From Terriglobia bacterium (GTDB taxonomy: Bacteria; Acidobacteriota; Terriglobia; Bryobacterales; Bryobacteraceae), in contig JAJPHS010000085.1 of assembly GCA_021325175.1 (NCBI GenBank), positions 1 to 53,726 of the forward strand: a DNA stretch of 53,726 nucleotides, given 5' to 3'. Under the pieces are notes generated by a model. It had not been told where the DNA came from and ran no database searches. It saw only the letters and a list, made by a program, of their open reading frames with translations. Shown here piece by piece: positions 1-8,534 of this stretch (within the stretch, counting starts at the first letter, position 1; the number at the start of each line of letters is the position of its first letter). Position numbers and translations under genes: made by a program.

Positions 1-434
1 CGCGATGGCTTGCCGATCCCTGTGTCATGCCGCCAGGCCTCCCGCCCTCGACACAACCTATCAGCCAAGCTCAACCCCAGTCATGCATGCTTACCGGAAA
101 CTCACTTTGGACCGGCCATCCATAGCCCCAGTCACATGCCGAAGTATCGCGGAAGATCGGCGCTGTACGAGAAGGTGCGCGAGGACATCGGGTGGAAGGC
201 ATGTTGAGTCGGCGCTCCGGTTGTGTCCCCGCAGAGCCGTACCCTCCGCTCAGGTAATTGCATCTTATACCTGACCACTGGAGCCGGCAGCGAATTTACA
301 CTCGGCTATTGACACGGGCTCCGCTCGACCTTATCTATGACAACGAGCAGCGCTCTTGTAATGGCTTCCTGATCTTGACTCATCGCCGCCAAGATCGCAG
401 ACTGGCGGTGGTTGCTTCAAGTATACTAGTACGC
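1..434. other. No recognisable gene
   Basis: I see no convincing coding region here. Short open frames exist on the plus strand but they have no ribosome binding site, no recognisable domain, and overlap one another in different frames. A 6-bp stem (CCGCCA at 386-391, TGGCGG at 403-408) lies downstream of the leftward sigma factor gene and could help end its transcript, but no T tract follows it. The stretch is less GC-rich than the genes to the right. Confidence 0.5.
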
Positions 435-1319
435 TTAAAAAGCCTGGCTGGAGGTGATGCCGTTGGCCTGGAGCGCGACCATCATCTTTTCGAGCGCGGA
501 TTTGTGAATCTGCGAGACGCGGCTTTCATTGATTCCCAGCACGCCGCCGATCTCTTTCATCGTCATTTCGTTGCTGTAGTACAACAGCACCACTTTCCGA
601 TACCGCTCCGGCAGCGTCTTCATCGCTTCCCCCAGCACGTTTTTTAATTGCTCCCGCGCGCAGATCGAATCGGGCTGCGATTCCGGCTTGCCGGGAAAAT
701 CGGGAGCCGGCAGATCTTCGTTTTCGTTGCTGCGCGTGGAAGCGGAAATCAGACCGACATTGCGCAGATCGAGCATCATGTTGCGCCAGCGCTCCACATC
801 CATGCCGAGTTTGGCGGCGACTTCCGCCTCGGTGGGATTACGTTGCAGCGACGCCGCCAGATCGCGCGTGGCGGCTTCCACCTGCTTGTGCCGGCGGCGC
901 ATGTCGCGCGACGCCCAATCGAGCTGGCGCAGGCTGTCGAGGATGGCGCCCTTGATCCGATGCTTGGCGTAGCTTGAAAAAACCACCTGTTTTTCGGGAT
1001 TAAACTTATTCGCCGCGTCGAAAAGGCCGAGAATTCCGGCGTGAACCAGGTCGTCCAGATCGACGTGAACCGGCAGATTTTCGTGGACTCGCACAGCGAT
1101 CGCCTTCACCAACGGAAGATGCTCCAGCACCACGCGGTCGCGGCGCGCGAGCTTGGCGGCCTGCTGCGCGGCGGGATTCACCGGCGGTTTCTGCTGGGCC
1201 GGCGCGTGCAGCGCCGGCGCCACGCCCATCGGCTTCACCGGCGTTGGCCGGCTGCTCTTTATAGGAAGCGCGCGAAGGACCGGCGCGGCAGCCGTCTTGC
1301 ATTTCGTCATCGTCATCAT
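435..1319 (-). CDS. RNA polymerase sigma factor, FliA/WhiG (sigma-28) family
   Basis: This is an alternative sigma factor of about 294 residues that would direct core RNA polymerase to a special promoter class. An Ala/Pro-rich N-terminal tail of about 60 residues precedes region 2 (DLDDLVHAGILGLFDAANKF, then YAKHRIKGAILDSLRQLDW), which is characteristic of the FliA/WhiG/SigB branch. Region 3 follows, and region 4 contains LPERYRKVVLLYY and a helix-turn-helix around MKEIGGVLGINESRVSQIH. An ATG at 1334 is in frame, but GGAGA lies about 6 nt before the ATG at 1319, so that start is preferred. No flagellar, chemotaxis or anti-sigma gene is visible beside it, so FliA is not assigned as the gene name. 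The N-terminal extension is long for the family. Confidence 0.9.
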   Translation of the reverse strand: MMTMTKCKTAAAPVLRALPIKSSRPTPVKPMGVAPALHAPAQQKPPVNPAAQQAAKLARRDRVVLEHLPLVKAIAVRVHENLPVHVDLDDLVHAGILGLFDAANKFNPEKQVVFSSYAKHRIKGAILDSLRQLDWASRDMRRRHKQVEAATRDLAASLQRNPTEAEVAAKLGMDVERWRNMMLDLRNVGLISASTRSNENEDLPAPDFPGKPESQPDSICAREQLKNVLGEAMKTLPERYRKVVLLYYSNEMTMKEIGGVLGINESRVSQIHKSALEKMMVALQANGITSSQAF

Positions 1320-1704
1320 CTCGGCTCTCCTCATCTAACGTTTCTCCAGAGATGCACGCCCCGCGCCAATCGGCTAATCTGGCGGAATCGCCGCTTTCCG
1401 CCGATGGAACTAGCGTCGCTTGCAGCGGGCCTTCTACTTTGGAATCAGAGAGAAACCTTAGATCGTGGACCCCGGCCTATCAGCTCCGAGCGCGGCCGGA
1501 CCCCACCATCGACACTCCGCAATTCCGAATTGGGACCAAGTCCCACCCACTCTCTCCCAGACTGAAACGTTGGTGGCTGTTCCGGGAAAGCGAACAGCAC
1601 AACTGCTGGTAATTAGCAGGTTAATCGGATTGCAGCGAGACGTATCTCGAAGCTTTACCTTAGATGAGATCTAATAATCTTCTCAGGCGGGATATGCCGG
1701 TCGC
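1320..1704. other. Intergenic region with a short palindrome
   Basis: No gene is supported here. The stretch contains a perfect 15-base palindrome, TTAGAT-GAG-ATCTAA, at 1660-1674, just downstream of the leftward small membrane ORF. It also contains a small GAGA-CGTA-TCTC hairpin at about 1637-1648. The palindrome could be an operator or part of a weak terminator; it has no T tract in either direction. The sigma factor promoter should lie in the right-hand part of the short space before 1334, but I could not identify good -35 and -10 boxes. Confidence 0.4.
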
Positions 1705-1863
1705 TTATTCCAACTGGCGCTTTAAAACCACAAGGTAGGTCCGGAGCGCGAAATACCCTAGAATAATCCACGTTCCGATGCGAATTTTTCCATCGAGCGT
1801 AAATCCGGCCAGCAGCGCAAGCGCCGCATAGCACGCCATCGCCGCCGCAAATTTAAGATTCAT
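1705..1863 (-). CDS. Small membrane protein of 52 residues
   Basis: An open frame starts at ATG 1863, only 5 nt after the stop codon of the tonB-like gene, and ends at TAA 1705. The translation begins MNLKFAAAMACYAALALLAG and ends in LKRQLE. It has two hydrophobic segments (about residues 4-20 and 30-46) separated by a charged turn (DGKIRIGT), so a two-pass inner-membrane protein is likely. The tight spacing suggests translation coupled to the upstream gene. I do not recognise the family and assign no function. It could be chance, but the GC-biased codons and the clean membrane pattern argue for a real gene. Confidence 0.6.
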   Translation of the reverse strand: MNLKFAAAMACYAALALLAGFTLDGKIRIGTWIILGYFALRTYLVVLKRQLE

Positions 1864-1868
1864 AAAGC

Positions 1869-2885
1869 TTATTTCACTGGCATATTATAGCCGAAGGCCA
1901 TCTGGAGCCGGATCTGATCGCCCTTATACTCAGCCGGCAAGGGGGGAAAGGGGTAAGATGCGCTGACCGCGGCGACCGCGGCCCGATCGAGCGAATCGGT
2001 GCCCGTCCCTTCAGCGATCACCAATTTGGGAACACCGCCGTTGCGATCGATTGCAAACTGGATCAAAACCCGGCCGCGCCGTCCCATTCGGGCGCTTTCC
2101 GGAATAATCGCCAGCCAATTCCGCCGCACGGCCAGAAGAACCTGCATCATGTAAGGCTTGAAATCGACTCCTTTTGCGTCGCTTAAAAGCTGCAAATTGC
2201 TGCCGACCCGGCCCGGAACGGCATTTTGAGCGTCGCCTTGAAACGTGGCCGAGCTGTCGCCCAGATCGCCGACGACGGTGCCGTTCGCGCCGGGATTCAG
2301 CGCATTCGATCGCGCGCGGCCGTTCTGATTCGGGACCGCGACCGGATCGACAGGCACCGACGCCACGTCTTCGAATGCCAGTCTCGGCTTGGCGGGGGGG
2401 TGCGGCACCGGCACGGCGACCGGCGGCTGCGGCAGAGCGGTTGCTGTCGGCGGCGGAGGCGCCTGCGCAACTTCGATTTTTGGCGGTTCGATCAGCGGCG
2501 GCGGGATCTTGGGCGGCGGCGTTTGCACCGCGGGTCCGGGCGCCGGCGCGGGGGCTTTCAGGCGAGGCGCCTGGCGCTCGGGAGCCTGCCGGATGCTGTT
2601 TACGTCAAGCTCGCGGCTTACCTTGCCCTTGTTTGGCTCTTTCTGCGTCGGCTCGTAATATCGCGGCATCACCAGGTGGACAGCTTTATGAAAATCGTCG
2701 GCGATTATCCGGTGTTGCGGACGCCGCTCGCCCTCCGGCGCGAAGACGAAAAACGCGAAAATCGCCGCGTTAATGAGAATCGATGCGGCGGCGTCGCCCA
2801 AAAGCCGGCCCGGCCGCAGCGGTTCGCGCCACGGCGGAAGCAGGTTAACTTCGCTGGAATCGGCGGATGTCACCGGCATTGGCAT
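1869..2885 (-). CDS. TonB-family energy transducer-like protein
   Basis: The 338-residue protein has the TonB layout. A short cytoplasmic N-terminus is followed by one transmembrane anchor (about residues 28-50, ASILINAAIFAFFVFAP). A long periplasmic Pro-rich linker (about 100-175, many PPP runs) follows, and the C-terminal domain (about 245-338) includes the YMMQVLLAVRRNW helix and the GRVLIQFAIDRNGGVPKLVI strands typical of TonB_C. TonB proteins couple the proton-motive force to outer-membrane receptors, but many acidobacterial paralogues have unknown partners. No ExbB/ExbD gene is in view. It lies 59 bp downstream of the Gfo/Idh/MocA gene and 5 bp upstream of a small membrane ORF, so the three may be co-transcribed. 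The ATG at 2885 lacks a clear Shine-Dalgarno sequence. Confidence 0.85.
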   Translation of the reverse strand: MPMPVTSADSSEVNLLPPWREPLRPGRLLGDAAASILINAAIFAFFVFAPEGERRPQHRIIADDFHKAVHLVMPRYYEPTQKEPNKGKVSRELDVNSIRQAPERQAPRLKAPAPAPGPAVQTPPPKIPPPLIEPPKIEVAQAPPPPTATALPQPPVAVPVPHPPAKPRLAFEDVASVPVDPVAVPNQNGRARSNALNPGANGTVVGDLGDSSATFQGDAQNAVPGRVGSNLQLLSDAKGVDFKPYMMQVLLAVRRNWLAIIPESARMGRRGRVLIQFAIDRNGGVPKLVIAEGTGTDSLDRAAVAAVSASYPFPPLPAEYKGDQIRLQMAFGYNMPVK

Positions 2886-2944
2886 GCGCGTAAGATCAAT
2901 CGTAACGACGCTTTATCGCCGACGAAAGTTGCTATGCCGAACGT

Positions 2945-3898
2945 CTAATGTGCGGCCAACGTCTGCTTCACGATACGGGCGTGCTCTTCAATTTTAGCAA
3001 GAATGCCGCAAGCCACCTGTAGAGCTAAAAGCCCCTGCCGCCCGGAAGTGCGCGGCTCGCGGCGCTGCTGAATGGCGGCGAAAAACTCCTCCAGTTCCAG
3101 GCGCAGCGGCTCGTCTTTGGCGACCGGAAGCGATTCGAAACCGATTTTCATGGGAGGGTCCACTCGAAAGCGCACCGCGTCCTGGCGGCCGTAATCGAGC
3201 GAAATATATTCGTGCGGCTGGAACAGGCGGAGCTTGCGGACGCGCTCGGTCGAGACGCGGCTGGCGGTGAGGTTGGCGACGCATCCGCCGGGAAATTGCA
3301 GCCGGACATTGGCGATATCCACTTTTGGAGACAGAATCGAAATGCCGGCGGCGCGAATTTCTTCGGGCATCAAGCCGGTGATCGCCAGAACAACGTCGAT
3401 GTCATGAATCATCAGATCGAGCACCACGTCTACATCCAGACTGCGGGGGCTGAACTCGCTCAAACGATGAATTTCGAAAAAAAGAGGCTTGGTCAAGACT
3501 TTTTCGAGAGCCAGAATTGCGGGATTAAATCGTTCGAGATGCCCGGCTTGCAGGATTTTCTGATGCTTTTCCGCGGCCTCGACCAGCCGCAAGCCGGATT
3601 CGGGCTCATCGGCGATCGGCTTCTCGACCAAAACGTCCAGCCCCAGCTCGATCAGGCGGCATCCGATTCGGGCGTGCGTTGTGGTGGGCGTGGCGATGAC
3701 GGCGGCATCCGACTTTTCGGCGGCTTCTTCAAGTGAAGAGAAGATCCGGCAGTCGAAATCGCGCGCGGCGGTTTCCGCTCGCGACTGATCGGTATCAAGC
3801 ACGCCGGAAAGCCGCGCATGCGCCGATTGGTGAATGACTCGCAGGTGATTGCGCCCGAAGGCGCCGGCTCCGATAACAGCGATTCTGGGTTGGGACAC
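2945..3898 (-). CDS. Gfo/Idh/MocA-family NAD(P)-dependent oxidoreductase, GnnA-like
   Basis: The protein of about 317 residues starts with a Rossmann fold (IAVIGAGAFGRNHLRV). The family's EKP motif follows (LDVLVEKPIAD), then a substrate domain with GHLERFNPAI and DLMIHDIDVVLAI, whose His is the usual catalytic-region residue. These enzymes oxidise or epimerise sugars, often nucleotide sugars. The HLERFNP and SPRSLDVDVVLDLMIHD signatures recall GnnA-like enzymes, which oxidise UDP-GlcNAc on the way to amide-linked lipid A in some bacteria. That assignment is inference. I chose GTG at 3898 because it puts the nucleotide-binding strand at the very N-terminus; the frame remains open upstream to a TTG at 3958. 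No lpx gene is nearby to strengthen the lipid A link. Confidence 0.85.
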   Translation of the reverse strand: MSQPRIAVIGAGAFGRNHLRVIHQSAHARLSGVLDTDQSRAETAARDFDCRIFSSLEEAAEKSDAAVIATPTTTHARIGCRLIELGLDVLVEKPIADEPESGLRLVEAAEKHQKILQAGHLERFNPAILALEKVLTKPLFFEIHRLSEFSPRSLDVDVVLDLMIHDIDVVLAITGLMPEEIRAAGISILSPKVDIANVRLQFPGGCVANLTASRVSTERVRKLRLFQPHEYISLDYGRQDAVRFRVDPPMKIGFESLPVAKDEPLRLELEEFFAAIQQRREPRTSGRQGLLALQVACGILAKIEEHARIVKQTLAAH

Positions 3899-4072
3899 TG
3901 AGTCTATTAGAACCCTGAATCGAGCGGTCGCGCCATGGGCTGCCGCCGACCTTGACAAGGACCGGCGCCAGGCGCCACCTCCGGCGCGACGAGGCGGCGG
4001 GCTTCAGGTAAATGATTGAAGATTCACTTACTTCAGCAGCGAAAAATCCCCGGCGCCGCCCACTATACTTTA

Positions 4073-5590
4073 ATGGCTCTTTTTCGCACCCGCTCGGCGG
4101 CGCTGTTCGGCATCGACGCGCACCTGATTGATGTGGAGGTCGATATGTACCCGGGCGTTTCGCGGGACATCATCACGGTAGGGCTGCCGGATATCGCGGT
4201 GAAAGAGAGCCGGGAGCGGATCAAATCCGCGCTGATCAATTCCGGTTTTGGGTATCCGGCCAAGAGCGTCACGATCAATCTCGCCCCGGCCAATGTTCGC
4301 AAGGAGGGGGCTGGATTCGATCTGCCGATGGCGCTCGGAATCCTGGGTGCGATGGGGATGGTCGCGAGCGCGGAGCAGCATCTGTTCGTCGGCGAGCTTT
4401 CGCTTGATGGAAGCGTGCGGCCCGTTCGCGGCGCGCTCTCGATCGCCGCCTGCGCGCGCAAGCGCGGCATCAGGAATGTGCTGGTGCCTGCCGACAACGC
4501 CGCGGAGGCTGCCGTGGCCGATGGAATCGACGTGTTCGGCATCCGTCACCTGCGTGATGCGGTGGCGTTCCTGAAGGAACCGGCCGCTTTTCAACCTCAG
4601 CCCCGAAGCACGGCCGCGCCGGTGGCGGCCACCGCGGAATCGCTGGACTTTAAGGACGTGCGCGGCCAGCTCAGCGCAAAGCGGGCCTTGGAAGTGGCGG
4701 CGGCGGGCGGCCACAATGTGCTTCTGATCGGGCCGCCGGGATCGGGAAAAACGATGCTCGCCAAGCGATTCGCGGATATTCTGCCGCCGCTGACTTTCGC
4801 CGAGGCGCTTGAAACCACGCAGATCCACAGCGTCGCGGGCGTGCTGCCGAAGGGCGCCGGACTGGTGCAGAAGCGTCCGTTCCGCGCGCCGCACCACTCG
4901 GTTTCCGACGCCGGCCTCATCGGCGGCGGAGCCGGAACGCCGCGGCCCGGCGAGGTGAGCCTCGCTCATAACGGCGTGCTGTTTCTCGACGAATTGCCGG
5001 AATTTCCGCGCAACGTGCTGGAGCAGTTGCGGCAGCCGCTCGAAGAAGGGATGGTGACCATCGCGCGAGCGCAAGTGACACTTTCCTTTCCCGCGGATAC
5101 ACTCCTGGTGGGCGCGATGAATCCGTGCCAGTGTGGATTTTTCTCGGACCCGACACGCGATTGCCGATGCACCGGCGCGATGATCCAGCGATATCTCGGC
5201 CGGATCAGCGGTCCGCTGCTGGATCGAATCGATCTGCACGTCGAGGTTCCCGCTGTGCCGTATCGCGAGCTGCGCGGAAAAAATGAAGGCGTCAGCTCCG
5301 CCGAGATCCGCGGGCGCGTGGAGCGGGCGCGGGCGATCCAGCAGGCGCGCGGCTACTATAATGCGCGGATTCCGGTGCGCGAGCTTCGAAAATTATGCGC
5401 GCTTGACGACGCCGGAGAGCGGACGCTCGAAATGGCGGTCCGGCGACTGGGTTTGTCGGCGCGCGCGCACGATCGAATTCTGAAAGTCGCGCGAACCATT
5501 GCGGACCTCGATGAAGCCGGGCCGATCAACGCCAAACATCTCGCCGAGGCGGTTCAGTACCGGAGTCTCGATCGAAACTATTGGCAGTGA
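4073..5590 (+). CDS. comM: YifB/ComM family AAA+ ATPase (Mg-chelatase subunit ChlI-like)
   Basis: The 505-residue length equals that of typical ComM/YifB. The N-terminal domain (residues 1-180) opens with the characteristic RTRSAALFGIDAHLIDVEVD. The AAA+ core has Walker A GPPGSGKT at about 219-226 and Walker B VLFLDELPEF at about 301-310. A Cys cluster follows (NPCQCGFFSDPTRDCRCT), as in this family, and the C-terminal domain ends LAEAVQYRSLDR. In naturally competent bacteria ComM is a hexameric helicase that drives branch migration during recombination of incoming DNA. I chose the ATG at 4073 because it gives the family N-terminus; the frame is open further upstream. No competence genes are adjacent. 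Confidence 0.93.
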   Translation: MALFRTRSAALFGIDAHLIDVEVDMYPGVSRDIITVGLPDIAVKESRERIKSALINSGFGYPAKSVTINLAPANVRKEGAGFDLPMALGILGAMGMVASAEQHLFVGELSLDGSVRPVRGALSIAACARKRGIRNVLVPADNAAEAAVADGIDVFGIRHLRDAVAFLKEPAAFQPQPRSTAAPVAATAESLDFKDVRGQLSAKRALEVAAAGGHNVLLIGPPGSGKTMLAKRFADILPPLTFAEALETTQIHSVAGVLPKGAGLVQKRPFRAPHHSVSDAGLIGGGAGTPRPGEVSLAHNGVLFLDELPEFPRNVLEQLRQPLEEGMVTIARAQVTLSFPADTLLVGAMNPCQCGFFSDPTRDCRCTGAMIQRYLGRISGPLLDRIDLHVEVPAVPYRELRGKNEGVSSAEIRGRVERARAIQQARGYYNARIPVRELRKLCALDDAGERTLEMAVRRLGLSARAHDRILKVARTIADLDEAGPINAKHLAEAVQYRSLDRNYWQ

Positions 5591-5710
5591 TCGCGGCGGG
5601 CGTCTTCACCAGCGCCCGGATGCTGCGCTTAAAGCCGGCTGGCTCCGCCGGCAAAATCCCGCCCTCCAAACCCGGTGCGTGCTACAATCGTCGTTTCCCC
5701 CGGCACCACC

Positions 5711-6091
5711 ATGGAACGCGCCGGCCGTCTCATCGCCAAACTGAAACTGCCACCCGATATGGCCGATCCACAGGCGCGCGCGCGCGCCGCCTGGAATCTT
5801 GCCGCGGGAAAGAAGATCGGCGCGCACACGCTCGCCGCCGCGTTGGTTCGCGATACCCTGGTCGTCGAAGTGGAAGATATCATCTGGCAGCGCCAGCTCG
5901 CCTCGCTCGAACATTTTTTGTTGCGCAATCTGGCGGAAGCGCTGGGCGAGCCGCTGGTGAAAAAGATCGATTTTCGCCCGATGCCGAAGCGGCGCGCGCC
6001 CCACCGCGCCGAAACCGCCAGGCCCTCGAGCGAAACCGTAAAGGATCCGGTGCTCGATCTCGTCTACCGGCAAAAGAAATTTCACGCGTGA
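5711..6091 (+). CDS. DUF721 family protein (DciA-like)
   Basis: The protein of about 126 residues carries the DUF721 core: a Trp-containing helix (AAWNLAAGKKIGAHTLAAAL), then LVVEVEDIIWQRQLASLEHF and LLRNLAEALGEPLVKKIDF. DciA proteins of this family load the replicative helicase DnaB in bacteria that lack DnaC or DnaI. The name is family-level only, because many DUF721 proteins are uncharacterised. I chose ATG 5711. A GTG 12 codons upstream is in frame but overlaps a TACAAT box (5683-5688) that could be a -10 element. Its stop overlaps the gatC start in GTGA, so it is translationally coupled to the amidotransferase genes. Confidence 0.8.
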   Translation: MERAGRLIAKLKLPPDMADPQARARAAWNLAAGKKIGAHTLAAALVRDTLVVEVEDIIWQRQLASLEHFLLRNLAEALGEPLVKKIDFRPMPKRRAPHRAETARPSSETVKDPVLDLVYRQKKFHA

Positions 6092-6387
6092 AACTCACTG
6101 AAGAACAAGTCCGCAACGTCGCCGATCTGGCCAACCTGGCGCTGACCGATGCCGAAATCGGGCGCATGAGGCGCGATCTCGAAGACATTTTGACCTACAT
6201 CGAAAAGCTCAACGAGCTGGACACCTCCGGCGTCGAGCCGATGGCGCAGGTTCTTTACCCGGCCGGAGAAACGGCGACGCTTCGCGAGGATCGGGAACGC
6301 CCCCCGCTCGGCGTACCGGCCGCGCTCAAAAACGCGCCCGCCGCCGGCGCCGGATATTTCAAGGTGCCGAAAGTGATCGAGCGATGA
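6088..6387 (+). CDS. gatC: Aspartyl/glutamyl-tRNA(Asn/Gln) amidotransferase subunit C
   Basis: This small 99-residue subunit stabilises the GatA-GatB complex, which converts Glu-tRNA(Gln) or Asp-tRNA(Asn) to the amidated forms. The sequence follows GatC closely: VRNVADLANLALTDAEIGRM, LEDILTYIEKLNELDTSGVE and a C-terminal GYFKVPKVIE. The start is GTG 6088, which overlaps the stop of the upstream DUF721 gene by 4 bp. The GatC stop overlaps the gatA start by 4 bp in ATGA, so translation of the three genes is probably coupled. No gatB is in the window. Confidence 0.95.
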   Translation: MKLTEEQVRNVADLANLALTDAEIGRMRRDLEDILTYIEKLNELDTSGVEPMAQVLYPAGETATLREDRERPPLGVPAALKNAPAAGAGYFKVPKVIER

Positions 6388-7817
6388 ACCTGGGCGAACG
6401 GTCGATCGACTCGATTCGCGCGGATCTGCTGGCCCGAAAATATTCCGCGCGCGAGCTCGCCCTGGAAGCTTTGGCCTACGCGCAGGCCGAAAACCCGAAG
6501 ACCAACGCCTACCTGACTTTCTCGCCGGAGCGCGCGCTGGCCGCGGCGCTTGAAGTGGACAAGAAAATTTTCGCCGGCGAAGAGCTGGGGCCGCTCGCCG
6601 GCGTGCCGATCGCCATTAAGGACGTCATCGTCACGCGCGACGTGCGCACCACCTGCGGCTCGAAGCTGCTGGAGCACTACATCCCTCCCTATGACGCCAC
6701 CGCCATCCAGCGCATCGAAAACGCCGGCGGCGTTATCATCGGCAAAACGAACTGCGACGAATTCGCCATGGGATCGTCGAACGAAAACTCGGCGTTCGGC
6801 CCGGTGCGCAATCCTATCGCGCCGGACCGGGTGCCGGGTGGATCGAGCGGCGGATCGGCGGCGGCTGTCGCGCAAGGAACCGCCGTGCTCGCGCTCGGCT
6901 CCGATACCGGGGGTTCGATCCGGCAGCCCGCTTCGTTTTGCGGCGTCACCGGCGTCACGCCGACCTACGGACGCGTTTCGCGATACGGCCTGACGGCCTT
7001 CGCCAGCTCTCTCGATCACATCGGCCCGTTCGCCAAATCGGTGCGCGATTGCGCGGCGTTGCTCCAGGTGATCGCCGGCCGCGATGAAATGGACGCGACC
7101 AGCGCGTTCGCCCCGGTGCCGGATTATACGGCCGCGCTCGGCGGCGGCATCCGCGGCATGAAGATCGGCCTGCCGCGCGAATTTTTCGAAAATCTGGAAA
7201 GCGAAACCGGCGATCTGATCCACGCCGCCGTGGATGTTCTGAAGAAACTCGGCTGCGAGGTGCGCGATATCCGACTGCCGCACACGCCCTATGCGATCGC
7301 GACGTACTACATCATCGCCACCGCCGAAGCCAGCTCCAATCTCGCGCGATATGACGGCGTGCGCTACACCACGCGCTCCAAATCCGCGCGGACGCTTTCG
7401 GAAATGTACCGTCTCACGCGCGATGAGGGATTCGGCGCCGAGTGCAAGCGCCGCATCATGCTCGGAACCTACGTCCTCAGCGCCGGCTATTACGACGCCT
7501 ATTACCTGAAAGCGCAAAAGGTCCGGAGCCTCATCGCGCGCGACTACGCCGAAGCCTTCGAGCAGGTGGACGCGATCGCCGGACCGGTCTCGCCGTTCCC
7601 CGCCTTCCGGCTGGGGGAAAAGGTGAACGATCCGGTGGCCATGTATCTTTCCGATATTTTCACCATCACCGGCGATCTGGCGGGAATCCCGTGCATGAGC
7701 GTGCCCTGCGGCGCAACCCGCCTCGGTTTGCCGGTCGGATTACAGATTCTCACGCGTCACTTCGACGAAATTTCAATGTTTCGTGTTGCGGACGCTTACC
7801 AGCGTGCATCTAATTGA
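6384..7817 (+). CDS. gatA: Aspartyl/glutamyl-tRNA(Asn/Gln) amidotransferase subunit A
   Basis: GatA is the amidase subunit that releases ammonia from glutamine for tRNA amidation. The 477-residue protein has the complete amidase-signature triad: Lys79 (PIAIKDVI), cis-Ser154 (GGSSGGS) and Ser178 (DTGGSIR). This is the same spacing as in characterised GatA enzymes. The motif [15 protein letters not shown], typical of GatA rather than of general amidases, lies between Lys79 and Ser154. The length is normal and no lesion is visible. It follows gatC with a 4-bp overlap. The superoxide dismutase gene starts 29 bp downstream, but with its own strong ribosome binding site. Confidence 0.96.
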   Translation: MNLGERSIDSIRADLLARKYSARELALEALAYAQAENPKTNAYLTFSPERALAAALEVDKKIFAGEELGPLAGVPIAIKDVIVTRDVRTTCGSKLLEHYIPPYDATAIQRIENAGGVIIGKTNCDEFAMGSSNENSAFGPVRNPIAPDRVPGGSSGGSAAAVAQGTAVLALGSDTGGSIRQPASFCGVTGVTPTYGRVSRYGLTAFASSLDHIGPFAKSVRDCAALLQVIAGRDEMDATSAFAPVPDYTAALGGGIRGMKIGLPREFFENLESETGDLIHAAVDVLKKLGCEVRDIRLPHTPYAIATYYIIATAEASSNLARYDGVRYTTRSKSARTLSEMYRLTRDEGFGAECKRRIMLGTYVLSAGYYDAYYLKAQKVRSLIARDYAEAFEQVDAIAGPVSPFPAFRLGEKVNDPVAMYLSDIFTITGDLAGIPCMSVPCGATRLGLPVGLQILTRHFDEISMFRVADAYQRASN

Positions 7818-7846
7818 ACACATCTGAGCAGATCAAAGGAGAAAAC

Positions 7847-8464
7847 ATGGCGTTTACCGTACCCGCATTGCCTTATGAATTTGACGCGCTCGAGCCGTAT
7901 ATTGACGCGAAAACGATGGAAATTCATCATGACAAGCACCATGGAGCGTATGTCGCGAATTTGAACAAGGCGCTCGAATCGGCGCCGCACCTTCAGGGCA
8001 AGACGCTTGAGGAATTGCTCGCCAATAACTGCGCGATCGTGCCGGAAGCGATCCGCACCGCGGTTCGCAACAACGGCGGCGGTCACGCCAATCACACCAT
8101 GTTCTGGACCATCATGGGCAGGCAGAAGGGCGGCAATCCGGTGGGCAATCTGGCCCGCGCGATCAACGGATCCTTCGGGAGTTTCGACGCCTTCAAGGAA
8201 AAATTCTCAGCCGCGGCCGCGGGAAGATTCGGGTCCGGCTGGGCCTGGCTGGTGAAAAGCGGCGACCAGCTCGATATCACGTCGACCGCAAATCAGGACT
8301 CGCTGCTGATGGAAGGAAAATTCGCCGTCATCGGCCTCGATGTCTGGGAGCACGCCTATTATCTGAAGTATCAGAACCGCCGTCCCGAATATATTGCGGC
8401 GTGGTGGAACGTGGTCGATTGGGAAGCGGCCGAGAACAGGTTCAACTCGGGCAGGGGCGTGTAG
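7847..8464 (+). CDS. Superoxide dismutase, Mn-type (Fe/Mn family)
   Basis: The 205-residue enzyme dismutates superoxide to hydrogen peroxide and oxygen in the cytoplasm; no signal peptide is present. Metal ligands are visible as His27 ([13 protein letters not shown]), the second His in [11 protein letters not shown], and Asp/His in [11 protein letters not shown]. The second-sphere residues are Gly in NNGGGHANH and Gln in TANQDSLL, a pattern seen in Mn-dependent rather than Fe-dependent enzymes. AGGAG ends about 7 nt before ATG 7847, which fixes the start; an upstream in-frame start at 7814 would overlap the end of gatA. A hairpin at 8470-8504 probably ends the transcript. Confidence 0.95.
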   Translation: MAFTVPALPYEFDALEPYIDAKTMEIHHDKHHGAYVANLNKALESAPHLQGKTLEELLANNCAIVPEAIRTAVRNNGGGHANHTMFWTIMGRQKGGNPVGNLARAINGSFGSFDAFKEKFSAAAAGRFGSGWAWLVKSGDQLDITSTANQDSLLMEGKFAVIGLDVWEHAYYLKYQNRRPEYIAAWWNVVDWEAAENRFNSGRGV

Positions 8465-8469
8465 CCGCC

Positions 8470-8504
8470 CGGCATTCACGCCGGCAGTAAAACGGCGAAT
8501 GCCG
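8470..8504. terminator. Hairpin between convergent sod and dcd genes
   Basis: An 8-bp perfect stem (CGGCATTC at 8470-8477, GAATGCCG at 8497-8504) encloses a loop that can itself form a small hairpin. It lies just after the sod stop and before the dcd stop. The T tract is poor on both sides, so termination strength is uncertain. Confidence 0.5.
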
Positions 8505-8534
8505 CGCTTTACCGGAGGCGGCCGGACAAATTCG

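Noticed and set aside
10-274. Two overlapping plus-strand open frames near the left end
   Set aside because: They lack ribosome binding sites, overlap each other in different frames, and resemble no family. The short stretch MPKYRGRSALYEKVREDIG looks mildly protein-like but is too short to call.
386-408. CCGCCA/TGGCGG stem as terminator of the sigma factor gene
   Set aside because: The stem is only 6 bp and no T run follows on the minus strand.
1660-1674. TTAGAT-GAG-ATCTAA palindrome as a rho-independent terminator
   Set aside because: The stem is AT-rich and short and is not followed by a T tract, so it is kept only as a possible operator.
3899-3958. Longer N-terminus of the Gfo/Idh/MocA protein from a TTG at 3958
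   Set aside because: The Rossmann strand normally begins within about ten residues of the start, which the GTG at 3898 gives; the extension has no family match.
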